Assembly (NCBI GenBank): GCA_019745565.1
Contig: JAIESW010000001.1
Span: 1 to 64,000, forward strand
DNA length: 64,000 nt
Direction of reading: 5' to 3'
Source of the DNA: Burkholderiales bacterium
GTDB taxonomy: Bacteria > Pseudomonadota > Gammaproteobacteria > Burkholderiales > Ga0077523
In this document: positions 11,534-20,559 of the stretch, piece by piece
How the letters are laid out: each line of letters starts with the position of its first letter
Numbering within the stretch: the first letter of the stretch is position 1
Program-made: the position numbers and the translations under genes
The notes under the pieces: generated by a model
What the model was told of the DNA's origin: nothing
Database searches by the model: none
Seen by the model: only the letters and a program-made list of their open reading frames with translations

Positions 11534-13426
11534 ATGAAATTCAAGCTCAAGAAATCCCTCATCGGGGTCGCTGCGCTGTCCGTCCTCGTGCCCGTCGCGA
11601 GCCACGCGGACACCGGCAAGGGCCAGTACATCAACGACGGGTTCAACCGGACCACCAAGGACGGCCGCGGCAGTACCTGCGTATCGAGCGGCGGCGCGGA
11701 CAACGCGTTCGATGCCGCCAACTGTGCCTCGGCCGCACAGGAAATGAGTGCAACGGCGGCCTCAGAGAGGGCCGCACGCCAGGCCGCTGCAGCGGAAGCC
11801 GCCGCTGCGGCCCAGGCGGCCCGGGAAGAGGCCATGATGGCCGTCGAGCCGGGTTCCGCGTTGAAGCCCGGCGAAAAGGGCGCATACGTGAGCCATGGCA
11901 GCGCCGCACCGATCCGCGACGGTTTCGGCCGCGCATGTGTGAAGGACGGCCGGTGGAATCCCGCCATGGCGACTGAGGAGTGCGATCCGGACCTGCACAA
12001 CCTCTATCGCTCCAAGAAAACCGCGAAACCGCAGCAGGAACTCGCACCGCGGCTCACGGCGAAACCGCCTGAAGTGGTGCGCGCGGCGCCGACGGCAGCA
12101 GCCTCTGCCGCCCCCGCTGCCGCTGCAGCGGCAGCCGCCACCGGAGCCGCGGTCGCTGCCACGAGCGCCGCCGACGATGACGTCATTCCGGCCTTCGTTC
12201 CGCCGCCGGGTGCCGACGACGATGACGTCGCCGATGCGGTCATGGCACAGGATCTCGCCCAGGACGAGGAAGTCACGCCCGACATGATGCTCTCCGAGGC
12301 CGATCGCACGTTGCCGGATGACGACGCCGCGCTGTTGGCGGCCGTACCGCTGATGGACGACGACGCCGACGAAGCGGACGACGCCATCGAAGAGCTCGCC
12401 GAGGACGACGAAGTCACGCCCGACATGATGCTCTCCGAGGCCGACCGTACGCTGGCCGACGACGAGGAAGCGGCCTTGGTCGCAGCCCTCGACGACGACG
12501 AGGACGACGACGGCGGGCCCGCCAACGACGACGGCGAGGACGAGGACACCACGCCCGACATGATGATGTCCGAGGCCGATCGCACTCTGGAAGGCGAGGA
12601 AGACGTGGCCGTGGTCGCGCTCCTGGCCGATGACGACGACGACGAGGAGGATGAAGTCGCGGCCGCCGACGACTTCGACGACGAGGAGACGACGCCGGAC
12701 ATGATGCTGGCCGAGAACGATCGCCGCCTCGACGACGAAGACATCGGCATGCTCGCCGCCATCCCCACGGACGACGACGATGACGACGCCAGGAATGTCG
12801 ACGAGGACGACGACGACGAAACGACGCCGGACATGATGCTGTCCGACGCCGACCGGACGCTCGAGGGCGAGGAGGTTTCCCCGGGCGTTGCGACGCTGAC
12901 CGACACCGCCCCGGGCGTGGCACCGCCCCCCGAAAAGGTGGAGGAAGCCAAGCCGGTCATCGACAACACGCTGCCCAACTTCCCGATCACGAAGCACGAA
13001 GTGGCGGATGCCGCGCCGGCGAAGAAAGAAGCGGTGCCGACGTCGCTGCCCGTGACCATCGACGTGAAGGAGGACGGCCTGTTCGACTTCGACCGCGCGA
13101 TCCTCAAGTCGGACCTGGTCTCCAAGCTCGACGCGGTCGCCGCCATGCTGCGTGACTCCAAGTACGAAGCGATCAACATCGTGGGCCACGCCGATCCGAT
13201 CGGCACCGAAAGCTACAACCAGGGCCTGTCGCAGCGCCGCGCCGCGGCAGCCAAGAAATACCTGGTCGGCAAGGGTATCGACGCGAGCCGCATCAACGTC
13301 ACCGCCCGGGGTGAGACTGATCTCGTGGTCGCCCGCGCCGATTGCGCCGGTCTGCGCAAGCAGGCCCTGATCGACTGCCTGCAGCCGAACCGCCGCGTCG
13401 TGGTGGAAGCCGCGGGCAGCAAGTAA
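11534..13426 (+). CDS. OmpA-family protein with five acidic repeats
   Basis: A 630-residue exported protein. It has a Sec signal (residues 1-25, cut after SHA) and two short related N-terminal modules (GQYINDGFNR... and APIRDGFGRACVKDGRWNP), the second like the Cys/Trp motif found in betaproteobacterial OmpA proteins. Then follow Ala-rich stretches, a very acidic central region of about residues 190-450 with five copies of a TPDMMLSEADRTL-type motif, and a C-terminal OmpA domain (about 505-625). The OmpA domain has LFDFDRAILKSD, IVGHADPIGTESYNQGLSQRR and PNRRVVVE, so it should bind peptidoglycan in the periplasm. No transmembrane beta-barrel is evident. It is monocistronic, ending at a strong terminator. 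The acidic region suggests cation binding or a stiff spacer; its role is unknown. Confidence 0.88.
   Translation: MKFKLKKSLIGVAALSVLVPVASHADTGKGQYINDGFNRTTKDGRGSTCVSSGGADNAFDAANCASAAQEMSATAASERAARQAAAAEAAAAAQAAREEAMMAVEPGSALKPGEKGAYVSHGSAAPIRDGFGRACVKDGRWNPAMATEECDPDLHNLYRSKKTAKPQQELAPRLTAKPPEVVRAAPTAAASAAPAAAAAAAATGAAVAATSAADDDVIPAFVPPPGADDDDVADAVMAQDLAQDEEVTPDMMLSEADRTLPDDDAALLAAVPLMDDDADEADDAIEELAEDDEVTPDMMLSEADRTLADDEEAALVAALDDDEDDDGGPANDDGEDEDTTPDMMMSEADRTLEGEEDVAVVALLADDDDDEEDEVAAADDFDDEETTPDMMLAENDRRLDDEDIGMLAAIPTDDDDDDARNVDEDDDDETTPDMMLSDADRTLEGEEVSPGVATLTDTAPGVAPPPEKVEEAKPVIDNTLPNFPITKHEVADAAPAKKEAVPTSLPVTIDVKEDGLFDFDRAILKSDLVSKLDAVAAMLRDSKYEAINIVGHADPIGTESYNQGLSQRRAAAAKKYLVGKGIDASRINVTARGETDLVVARADCAGLRKQALIDCLQPNRRVVVEAAGSK
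12266..12865 (+). repeat. five acidic protein repeats, period 44-47 codons
   Basis: Within the OmpA-like gene, the motif (E/T)-(V/T)-TPDMM(L/M)-(S/A)-(E/D)-(A/N)-DR-(T/R)-L occurs five times. Its TP threonine falls at residues 248, 295, 340, 387 and 431, giving spacings of 47, 45, 47 and 44. Runs of Asp and Glu (up to seven in a row) fill the gaps. The motif is better conserved than the acidic spacers, so selection acts on it rather than on composition alone. Confidence 0.9.
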
Positions 13427-13446
13427 CCCGAAGCACGAGAGCAGCG

Positions 13447-13478
13447 AGAGCCCTGCCGATGCAGGGCTCTTTTCTTTT
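13447..13478 (+). terminator. rho-independent terminator after OmpA-like gene
   Basis: A perfect 10-bp stem AGAGCCCTGC / GCAGGGCTCT (13447-13456 and 13461-13470) with a CGAT loop is followed by TTTCTTTT. It lies 20 bp after the stop of the OmpA-like gene and ahead of the amidohydrolase gene, so it ends the former transcript. Confidence 0.9.
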
Positions 13479-13487
13479 CCGACCACG

Positions 13488-14813
13488 ATGACGACCGTCT
13501 CGGGAACCATACAGCTGATCGAGCCGCGTTGGATCATCCCGATCGTGCCCGCGGAGGCGGTGCTCGAAGGGCATGCCGTTGCCGTCGGCGACGGACGCAT
13601 CCTGGACGTGCTGCCGTCGGGCGAAGCACGGCGACGCTATCCGGACGCCGGCGTGACCACCCTGCCCGACCACGCACTGATTCCCGGGCTGGTCAACGCG
13701 CACATCCACGCCGCCATGGCCCTGATGCGCGGGCTCGCCGACGATCTGCCGCTGATGCGCTGGCTGCAGGAACACATCTGGCCGGCTGAGGCGCGCCATG
13801 TATCGAAGGAGTTCGTCCACGACGGCACGCTGCTCGCGATCGCCGAGCTGTTGCGCGGCGGCGTCACGTGCATGAACGACATGTACTTCTTCCCCGAGAT
13901 GGCGGCCGATGCGGTCATCGAGTCGGGCATCCGCGCGGCACTCGGCATCATCGTGATCGACTTTCCCACGGTGTACGCGGCCGACGCCCAGGATTACCTC
14001 GCGAAGGGCCTCGCGATGCGCGACGCCCACAAGCACGAGTCCCGGCTGTCGTTCTGCATGGCGCCGCACGCGCCCTACACCGTCTCCGACGCCACGTTCG
14101 GCCGCATCGTGACGCTCGCGGAGCAGCTCGACATCCCGGTGCACGTGCATGTCCACGAGACGGCCGGTGAACTGCAGGACCACATCGCCAGGCACGGTGT
14201 GCGGCCGATCGAACGCATGCAGTCCCTCGGGCTGATCGGGCCGGGCTTGATCTCGGTGCACAGCGTTCATCTGAATGCAGCCGAGATCGAGCTCTACGCG
14301 TCCCACGGCTGCCACGTCGCCCATTGCCCGAGCTCGAACCTCAAGCTCGCATCGGGCTTTGCACCGGTGACCGCGATGCTGGACGCCGGCATCAACGTCG
14401 CGCTCGGCACCGACGGGGCCGCCAGCAACAACAGCCTCGACTTGTTCGAAGAGATGCGCCTGGCCGCGCTGGTCGCCAAGGGTGCGAGCGGTCGCGCAGA
14501 CGCGTTGCCTGCGCGCACGGCCCTCACCATGGCCACTCTCGGCGGCGCCCGCGCGCTTGGCCTGGAAGAGCGCATCGGCTCCATCGAAGTCGACAAGCGC
14601 GCCGACCTCGTCGCGGTGAACCTGGGCAGCCTCGAGCTTGCACCCTGCTACGACCCGGTGTCGCACCTCGTGTACTCGGCCGGACGCTCCGACGTCAGCC
14701 ACGTATGGGTGGATGGCGAGCTGCTGGTCGATGAACGTCGCTTCACGCGCCTCGATGAGGCGAACCTCGTTGCCCGCGCGCGACGCTGGCAAGGTATTCT
14801 CGCCGCGAAATGA
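13488..14813 (+). CDS. mtaD: TRZ/ATZ-family amidohydrolase (MTA/SAH deaminase type)
   Basis: The 441-residue enzyme belongs to the metal-dependent amidohydrolase superfamily, subgroup of 5-methylthioadenosine / S-adenosylhomocysteine deaminases. Metal ligands are visible in NAHIH (about residue 70), VHVHVHET (about 220) and LGTDGAASNNSLDLF (about 305). RGLADDLPLMRWLQEHIWP and AHCPSSNLKLASG are typical of the group, which deaminates the adenine ring of MTA or SAH. The next gene is ubiG, a SAM-dependent methyltransferase that makes SAH, which fits a role in clearing methylation by-products; this pairing recurs in relatives. The exact substrate (MTA, SAH or another aminohydrolase substrate) is inferred. 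Confidence 0.85.
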   Translation: MTTVSGTIQLIEPRWIIPIVPAEAVLEGHAVAVGDGRILDVLPSGEARRRYPDAGVTTLPDHALIPGLVNAHIHAAMALMRGLADDLPLMRWLQEHIWPAEARHVSKEFVHDGTLLAIAELLRGGVTCMNDMYFFPEMAADAVIESGIRAALGIIVIDFPTVYAADAQDYLAKGLAMRDAHKHESRLSFCMAPHAPYTVSDATFGRIVTLAEQLDIPVHVHVHETAGELQDHIARHGVRPIERMQSLGLIGPGLISVHSVHLNAAEIELYASHGCHVAHCPSSNLKLASGFAPVTAMLDAGINVALGTDGAASNNSLDLFEEMRLAALVAKGASGRADALPARTALTMATLGGARALGLEERIGSIEVDKRADLVAVNLGSLELAPCYDPVSHLVYSAGRSDVSHVWVDGELLVDERRFTRLDEANLVARARRWQGILAAK

Positions 14814-14828
14814 GATGAAACCGCCCCC

Positions 14829-15527
14829 ATGATCAACGTCGATCCCGTCGAACTCGAGAAATTCAGCGCCCTCGCGCACCGCTGGTGGGACCCGACCAGC
14901 GAGTTCAAGCCGCTGCACGACATCAATCCGCTGCGGCTCGACCACATCGACCGCCTGGCCGGCCTTGCGGGCAAGCGCGTGCTCGACGTCGGTTGCGGCG
15001 GCGGCATCCTGGCGGAATCCATGGCAGTGCGCGGCGCGCAGGTGACCGGCATCGACCTGGCGGAGAAGCCGCTCAAAGTGGCGCAACTGCATCTGCTCGA
15101 AACCGGAAATCACGTCGACTACCGGCTCGCCTCGGTGGAGTCCATCGCGCAATCCGAACCGGCGAGCTTCGAGGTCGTGACCTGCATGGAGATGCTGGAG
15201 CACGTGCCCGATCCGGCGCAGACGGTCCGCTCCTGCGCTGCCGCCGCGCAGCCCGGCGCGCGATTGTTCTTCTCCACCATCAATCGCAACCCGAAGTCCT
15301 ACCTCTTCGCGATCATCGGCGCCGAGTACCTGCTGCAGCTCCTGCCCAAGGGCACGCACGACTACGCGAAGTTCATCCGCCCCTCGGAACTCGCCGCATA
15401 CTGCCGCGGCGCCGGCCTGATGGTGACGGGCTATACGGGCATGACTTACAACCCGATCACGAAAACCTACGCGCTCGGCCGCGACATCTCGGTCAACTAC
15501 ATCGTCGAAGCGCGCAAGCCCGCATGA
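14829..15527 (+). CDS. ubiG: ubiquinone biosynthesis O-methyltransferase
   Basis: UbiG carries out both O-methylations of ubiquinone synthesis using SAM. The 232 residues start [21 protein letters not shown], a UbiG hallmark. They contain the SAM-binding [39 protein letters not shown], and [21 protein letters not shown], the amphipathic membrane-contacting segment. Length is normal. It starts 15 bp after the amidohydrolase and ends in an ATGA overlap with the next gene, so the three genes form one operon. Confidence 0.96.
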   Translation: MINVDPVELEKFSALAHRWWDPTSEFKPLHDINPLRLDHIDRLAGLAGKRVLDVGCGGGILAESMAVRGAQVTGIDLAEKPLKVAQLHLLETGNHVDYRLASVESIAQSEPASFEVVTCMEMLEHVPDPAQTVRSCAAAAQPGARLFFSTINRNPKSYLFAIIGAEYLLQLLPKGTHDYAKFIRPSELAAYCRGAGLMVTGYTGMTYNPITKTYALGRDISVNYIVEARKPA

Positions 15528-16183
15528 CCCGGGCGGTCCTGTTCGATCTTGACGGCACGCTCGCCGACACGGCCCCCGATCTGGCCGGCACGCTGAACCG
15601 CATGCTGAAACGCCGGGGACTCGCACCGATCCCCGTCGACAAGTTGCGGCCGCTCGCCTCGAGCGGCGCGCGTGGCATGATCGCGCTCGGCTTCGGCATC
15701 GTGCCAGGTCAGGCGGAATACGAACCGCTGCGCCAGGAGTTCTTCGACGAGTACGAGTCCGACCTGATGGGCGAAACCGTGCTGTTCGACGGCGTGATCA
15801 CGCTGCTCGACGCGATCGAAGCCCGCGGCCTCGCCTGGGGCATCGTGACCAACAAGATCGCACGCTTCACGCGGCCGCTGGTGGGTCTGCTGGGGCTCGA
15901 CGTCCGTGCCGGTTGCGTCGTCTCTGGCGACACGACGCCGCACGCCAAGCCGCATCCGGCGCCGCTGCTGGAGGCGGCACGGCGGCTCACCGCCCCGCCG
16001 GAACACTGCATCTACGTGGGCGACGACGAACGCGACATCCAGGCTGCACGCAGCGCAGGGATGGGTGCGATCGCGGCAGGCTACGGTTATCTCGGTCCGG
16101 GCGCCCCGCCCTCGGCCTGGGGCGCCGATCACATCATCGCTTCGCCGGGCGCCCTGCTCGACCTCATCCCTCCAGGGCGCTGA
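15524..16183 (+). CDS. gph: HAD phosphatase, Gph / MupP type
   Basis: A 219-residue HAD hydrolase. It has the nucleophile motif [14 protein letters not shown] at the N-terminus, a helical cap, IVTNK (motif II), the motif III lysine in [13 protein letters not shown] and motif [14 protein letters not shown]. It is the usual annotation target for phosphoglycolate phosphatase. However, in pseudomonads the homologue next to ubiG is MupP, which dephosphorylates N-acetylmuramic acid 6-phosphate in peptidoglycan recycling, so that function is an equal candidate. The start overlaps the ubiG stop (ATGA). The last 20 bp overlap the convergent GGDEF-EAL gene. Confidence 0.88.
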   Translation: MTRAVLFDLDGTLADTAPDLAGTLNRMLKRRGLAPIPVDKLRPLASSGARGMIALGFGIVPGQAEYEPLRQEFFDEYESDLMGETVLFDGVITLLDAIEARGLAWGIVTNKIARFTRPLVGLLGLDVRAGCVVSGDTTPHAKPHPAPLLEAARRLTAPPEHCIYVGDDERDIQAARSAGMGAIAAGYGYLGPGAPPSAWGADHIIASPGALLDLIPPGR

Positions 16184-19100
16184 CCCACTCCCGGTTGTGC
16201 GCGCCGATCCAGGCGTGCATGTCCGGCCAGGGCTTGGGCGGGCTCAGGACGTAGCCCTGCGCCAGGTCGCAGCCGAGGTCGGCCAGCATGCGCAGCACCT
16301 CGTGGGTTTCCACGCCTTCCGCCACCACCTGCAGCCCGAGGTTGCGGGCGAGCCCGATGGTCGAGCGCACGATCGCCAGATCCTGATTGTTGGTCGCCAT
16401 CTCGGTCACGAACATGCGGTCGATCTTGAGCGCATGGATCGGCAGCCGCCGCAGGTGCGCGAGCGACGAGTACCCGGTCCCGAAGTCGTCGATCGAAATG
16501 CGCACGCCGAGGGCGGCGATGCGCCCCAGGCGCTCCGCAGCGCCGGCCGGATCCTGCATCAGCGCGGTTTCCGTGAGTTCGAGTTCCACCAGCTTCGGAT
16601 CGACTCGATGGCGACGCAGCGCCTGCTCGAAGCTCGACACGAAATCGCGCTCCAGGAGATTCCGCGGCGACAGGTTGATCGCCATGGTGTAGTTGAGCTC
16701 AGCCGCACTCCACGCATGCAGCTGTGCCAGCGCCAGGTCGATCACGCTGCGCGTGACGCCCTGCATCAGGTCGCCCACCTCGGCGAGCGGGATGAACTGC
16801 CCCGGACCGAGCAACCCCAGGCGCGGATGCTGCCAGCGCACCAGCGCCTCGAAGCCCTGCACCGCGCCGGAAGCGAGATCGAGCTTCGGCTGGAAATGCA
16901 GCACGAGTTGACGGCTGCGGATCGCTTCGCTCAGGTCCTGGACGATGGCGAGGCGCTCCGGCGTGTGCTCGTCGAACGACGGGTCGTAGACCACCACACC
17001 CGCGCCGGAACGCTTGGCCTCGTACATGGCCACGTCCGCCGAGCGCAGCAGTTGATGGCTGTCGGTGCCGTGGTCCGGGAACACTGCGACACCGATGCTC
17101 GCGCCGATCTCGAGACGCATGCCGCCGACTTCGAACGACTGGCGCAACGCGCTCACCACGCGGTCGGCGCTCTCGAGGGCCTTCAACGCACCTCCCGCCA
17201 CGAACAGCAGGACTGCGAACTCATCACCGCCCAGGCGGCAAACCAGGGACGGCTCCGCTGCCAGCGCCTCGGCGATCCGCGGCCCGATCTGCGAGAGCAG
17301 CAGGTCACCCACGTGATGACCGAGCGTGTCGTTGATCTCCTTGAAGCGGTTGAGATCGAGCAGCATGAGAGCCGGGGCCGTCATGCTCTTCGATCCCGTC
17401 GGCGCCAGGCGTTCGAACTCCAGATGCAGCCGCGCGCGATTGGGCAGGCCGGTCAATGCATCGTGATAGGCCTGGTGCTCCAGGCTCGACACATGCCGCA
17501 AGTTGGCGAGCGCCAGCGAAACCGCAGTGGCGATGGATTCGAGGGCACCGGTGGGCGGCACCGACCCTTCGTTGTCGCCGCCGTAGGCAAGCACGATGGC
17601 CCCGAGCGACAGATCACCGTGGGCCAGCGGCAGCGCCACCATCGCCTGCACGCCCTGTTCGATATAGACCTGACGGAATGCCGGGTGGATGCGCTTATCG
17701 TTGGCGATCTCGCGGGTGATCACGACCCGCCGCTCCTGGAGGGAGTAGCCGCTCAACGTACCGTCGCAGGGCACGCTGCGCACCATCCGCAACATGCCGT
17801 CGTCGACGCCGGCATGGGCGGCGAGTCGCAGACGCGTGCCGTCCGGTTCGAGCAGGAAGAAGAGGATCACCGGCGGCTGGCGAAAACCCACCAACACGCT
17901 GACCGTCTCGCGAGCGATGGATTCGGGCGAATCGCTCGTCTGGAGCCGCGCCGACAGCCTGTTGACGACGCTCAGCACCTCGTTCTGGTTGAGCAGTTCG
18001 GTGCGCGAGGCGCGCAGGATCATCTCGCGCCGGTTGCCGTCCAGCTCCGCCGCGGCGCGTGCAGCGAAGATGCGCAGCAGCGTCTGTGCGAACGGAATGT
18101 CCTGGATCGGACCGCTGTGCAGGACCGCCAGGATCCCGATGGGCTCCCGATCGGCCGACATGAGGTGGGCGCCGAGATAGCTTTCCACCTTTAAGTCGCT
18201 CAGCAATGTGTCCTCGGGAAACAGCGCCTGCACACCAGCCGGATAGACGCACAGGGCCCCCGCCATCACCTGCTCGCATGGGGTGCCCGCGAGCGAGTAC
18301 TCGAAGTTGGGTACGTGGCGGCCCTCCGCGTAGACCGAGATCGTCCGCATAGACGTGGCCGACGGCATGGGAAGTTCGCCGACACACACATGGTCCACAC
18401 CCAGCACATGGGCCAACTCTCGCGTCAGCGTGTCGAAGAACTGATCGCCGGTCGCCGCTGCCGTCCCCTCGGCCACGTGCAATAGCAGTTCGCGCCGCCG
18501 CTCCGAACCCTCATCGACCCGCTTGCGATCGGTGACGTCGGTGATGACGCCGTCCAGCAGGATCATCGCCTTGTCCGGGTCGCGTGTGGCCTGGCTTTGC
18601 TCGTGGACCCAGCGCACGTCGCCATCGGGCCGGACGATGCGATACTCGAGATCGACCTGCTTGCCTTCGTCGTGGGCCTGCCGCAGCGCTTCGGCCAGCC
18701 GATCCATATCCAACGGATGCACGTGGGAGTCGAGGCTGCCGCGGCGTGGGCCGCGCAATTCCTTGTCCGGCACGCCGTAGATCACGGCCGAGCCGCCGCT
18801 GATGAACTGCACCGTCCAGCCCGATTCCCACACGCAGCGGATCGCCGCCGAGGGCATGTTGTCGAGCAGCGCGCGATAGCGGGCCTCGCCGCGGCGGGTG
18901 CGATCCTGGATCAGCAGTTGCGATACCAGATCGGCCATCGACACCGCGAAGCGCCGCTCCGGATCGGTCCACAGCCGCGGACCGCCGACGTGCTCGAGGC
19001 TCAGTACCCCCACGGTCTCGCCGGCGAGGCGCAGGGTGCTGTCCATCAGTGCGCCAACGCCAGCCTCGCGCAGGTAGTTCTGCGCCAGTTCGCTGGTCCT

Positions 19101-19436
19101 TGGGTCGGTCCAGGCATCGTGCGCATCCACCAGCCGGCCGTTGCGCAGCGCCTGGAAGTACAACGGGTACTCGACGTAGGCCAGATCGACGCCCGGCGAG
19201 AACTGCTGATCGATCGAGTCGTACAGGATCGTGCAACGCATCGCCGCACGATCGTCCTGCATCAGCCAGATGCTGGCGCGCCGGACCTGGAGGGCTCCCG
19301 CGAGGGTCTGGGCGACGCGTCGCAGGGCGTCGTCGAGTTCCGCGTACCAGATGGACCAGTCCGTCGCCAGCGCCAGGTAGGCGTGCTGAAGCGACCGGTC
19401 GTCGAGGGGCTTGCGATGCTGCCGAGTGACACTCAT
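16164..19436 (-). CDS. GAF-PAS-GAF-GAF-GGDEF-EAL cyclic di-GMP protein
   Basis: A 1,090-residue cytosolic sensor without clear membrane segments. In order I see an N-terminal GAF domain (about 25-195), a PAS domain with PAC (about 200-335, ending DGVITDVTDRKR), two further GAF-like domains (about 340-500 and 510-660), GGDEF (about 675-830) and EAL (about 840-1085). The cyclase signature is intact (CRLGGDEFAVLLF), and the phosphodiesterase shows EALVRWQHP, the metal-site region IDDFGTGYSSL and AEGVE. Both activities are therefore possible, with sensors choosing between them. The ATG at 19436 is preferred over an in-frame TTG 21 bp upstream. It is monocistronic and convergent with the Gph/MupP gene. 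Confidence 0.93.
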   Translation of the reverse strand: MSVTRQHRKPLDDRSLQHAYLALATDWSIWYAELDDALRRVAQTLAGALQVRRASIWLMQDDRAAMRCTILYDSIDQQFSPGVDLAYVEYPLYFQALRNGRLVDAHDAWTDPRTSELAQNYLREAGVGALMDSTLRLAGETVGVLSLEHVGGPRLWTDPERRFAVSMADLVSQLLIQDRTRRGEARYRALLDNMPSAAIRCVWESGWTVQFISGGSAVIYGVPDKELRGPRRGSLDSHVHPLDMDRLAEALRQAHDEGKQVDLEYRIVRPDGDVRWVHEQSQATRDPDKAMILLDGVITDVTDRKRVDEGSERRRELLLHVAEGTAAATGDQFFDTLTRELAHVLGVDHVCVGELPMPSATSMRTISVYAEGRHVPNFEYSLAGTPCEQVMAGALCVYPAGVQALFPEDTLLSDLKVESYLGAHLMSADREPIGILAVLHSGPIQDIPFAQTLLRIFAARAAAELDGNRREMILRASRTELLNQNEVLSVVNRLSARLQTSDSPESIARETVSVLVGFRQPPVILFFLLEPDGTRLRLAAHAGVDDGMLRMVRSVPCDGTLSGYSLQERRVVITREIANDKRIHPAFRQVYIEQGVQAMVALPLAHGDLSLGAIVLAYGGDNEGSVPPTGALESIATAVSLALANLRHVSSLEHQAYHDALTGLPNRARLHLEFERLAPTGSKSMTAPALMLLDLNRFKEINDTLGHHVGDLLLSQIGPRIAEALAAEPSLVCRLGGDEFAVLLFVAGGALKALESADRVVSALRQSFEVGGMRLEIGASIGVAVFPDHGTDSHQLLRSADVAMYEAKRSGAGVVVYDPSFDEHTPERLAIVQDLSEAIRSRQLVLHFQPKLDLASGAVQGFEALVRWQHPRLGLLGPGQFIPLAEVGDLMQGVTRSVIDLALAQLHAWSAAELNYTMAINLSPRNLLERDFVSSFEQALRRHRVDPKLVELELTETALMQDPAGAAERLGRIAALGVRISIDDFGTGYSSLAHLRRLPIHALKIDRMFVTEMATNNQDLAIVRSTIGLARNLGLQVVAEGVETHEVLRMLADLGCDLAQGYVLSPPKPWPDMHAWIGAHNREWVSALEG

Positions 19437-19693
19437 GAATTCTTTTCGGCCGGGCAAGCCGACGCGGGCCCGGGCGGCCGATCGGGAGCCGCCCGGTTAT
19501 CTTAACGCAGCCGGTATCGGGAGCCGGCTGCGCCTCAGGACCTTGATCGGCAGAAATCTGCACAAACTTGAGGGTTGCCCGCAAATCGGTCCCGCAATGC
19601 GGGACGGTCGGGCATAATCCAGTCGTGGTGTTTCGCCGGTCTCAGTGTCGCTGCCGGCAGACACCCCGTGTAGTTCGCAGGATTTCGTCTTCC
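19437..19693. other. intergenic region upstream of ssrA
   Basis: This 257-bp region separates the divergent GGDEF-EAL gene and ssrA and should hold both promoters. GGTCCCGCAATGCGGGAC (19588-19605) can fold into a hairpin, and CATAAT at 19613-19618 resembles a -10 box, but no matching -35 is seen. No protein is supported here. Confidence 0.4.
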
Positions 19694-20056
19694 GGGGGCG
19701 CATTTGGCTTCGACGGGGGTCACGAAGCAGTGCAGTGCATGCCGAGGCCCAGTCACCTCGTTAATCCGCTGGAAATCGACAGTCGCCAACGACGACCGTT
19801 ACGCTCTCGCGGCCTAACACCCGCGGGACTCTGCTCCGGTTCTGCCTCGGACCGGCTAGCGCAAGCTAGAGCAGAGTCATTTTCGAGGCATCGCTCGGTT
19901 TCGGGTTACTTGACTCCGGGTTAAATCCAAGGTGACTCGCCCTGAGATTGCCTGCCCGTCGGCGGCCGAAGGGTTAAACCCAATGACGTGGCTAAGCATG
20001 TAGTACTGTCTGTGTAGGGCTTTCGGACGCGGGTTCGATTCCCGCCGCCTCCACCA
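19694..20056 (+). ncRNA. ssrA: transfer-messenger RNA (tmRNA)
   Basis: tmRNA rescues stalled ribosomes and tags the incomplete protein for proteolysis. The 5' end GGGGGCG pairs with the 3' CGCCTCC before ACCA, forming the tRNA-like acceptor with CCA encoded. The conserved 5' CATTTGGCTTCGACGGGGG and the 3' T-arm GGGTTCGATTCCC are present. The resume reading frame at 19785-19817 encodes the tag ANDDRYALAA and then TAA, close to other betaproteobacterial tags (ANDE/D..ALAA). Length (363 nt) is normal for a one-piece tmRNA. The pseudoknot stretches between tag and T-arm were not folded in detail. Confidence 0.97.
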
Positions 20057-20099
20057 ATTAAAAAGGGCTCGCCAACCGGCGGGCCCTTTTAATTGGTGG
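20051..20099 (+). terminator. hairpin terminator sharing the tmRNA 3' end
   Basis: CCACCAATTAAAAAGGGC... (20051-20073) is repeated in inverted form at 20078-20099, giving a stem of about 22 bp with one bulge and a G-U pair. CCCTTTT follows the core stem. It ends ssrA transcription. Unusually, the outer stem includes the encoded CCACCA of the tmRNA itself. Confidence 0.8.
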
Positions 20100-20176
20100 A
20101 TGTGGCGCGGATGACCCCCAAGCGGGGTGGCGGTCCTGCGCAGCCTGGCGGGATCGCCATAAGGCGAGACCGGCAC

Positions 20177-20195
20177 AATCCCGCCACCTCCATCA
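20177..20195 (+). repeat. imperfect copy of the tmRNA 3' end (possible att remnant)
   Basis: AATCCCGCCACCTCCATCA matches the tmRNA 3' end at 20038-20056 (ATTCCCGCCGCCTCCACCA) at 16 of 19 positions in the same orientation. Tyrosine-recombinase islands that integrate in ssrA leave such a copy at their far end. No integrase is present and the copies are only about 120 bp apart, so this is at most a remnant. Confidence 0.4.
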
Positions 20196-20468
20196 TACTA
20201 CCTACGGTCTTGATTCTTCAGTGGACATGTGACGCTGGGGGTCAAGGTTGGGGGTCAATCGTATGGCTCACCGGCTGCAACCGAAACCCGTAACGCGTGC
20301 CTCGCACCGCACGAGGGTTGCGGCTGCGGGGGCTGTCCTCGTGGTGTGCAATTCGCCGCTGTGACTGCGTCCTATACCTCACGGGACCGCATCTCGATGG
20401 CACAGTGTTAGTTGCCAAGGCAACTAGCGTGCGACTGGTACGGGGGTCGCCCTGAACGCCTATGCAGC

Positions 20469-20510
20469 GGGGTCCGGGGTCCGGGGTCCGGGGTCCGGGG
20501 TCCGGGGTCC
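20469..20510. repeat. six tandem copies of GGGGTCC
   Basis: A perfect 7-bp unit, GGGGTCC, is repeated six times (42 bp) and followed by GCGGCCC. The tract is a simple-sequence repeat that could vary in copy number. It lies between ssrA and a small secreted-protein gene read from the other strand, about 50 bp past that gene's stop. Confidence 0.95.
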
Positions 20511-20559
20511 GCGGCCCACGGCCGATGCAATTCGACTGCGTCAACCGCGGAGGATCGCG

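Larger units (their letters stand above)
20100..20559. other. gene-poor stretch downstream of ssrA
   Basis: About 460 bp with no supported gene. It holds the tmRNA 3'-end copy, then mixed sequence that is visibly less GC-rich than the flanks, then a 7-bp tandem repeat. Short open frames across the repeat encode only repeat products such as RTPDPGP and look non-genuine. Confidence 0.6.

Noticed and set aside
11762-13600. A 612-codon minus-strand frame opposite the OmpA-like gene with VVVV-rich sequence
   Set aside because: Its regular pattern is the reverse complement of the acidic codon runs (GAC/GAG read as GTC/CTC); it has no independent support.
13299-15626. A 775-codon minus-strand frame across the amidohydrolase and ubiG genes
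   Set aside because: Antisense shadow spanning two well-supported genes and their gap.
20100-20200. A second tRNA or tmRNA gene downstream of ssrA
   Set aside because: Only the 3' 19 bases resemble the tmRNA; no cloverleaf, anticodon or tag frame can be formed by eye.
20469-20510. Tandem GGGGTCC array considered as a CRISPR or iteron set
   Set aside because: The unit is 7 bp with no spacers, so it is not a CRISPR; no replication gene or AT-rich region is nearby, so it is not an origin. The frame across it (RTPDPGP repeats) is a by-product.
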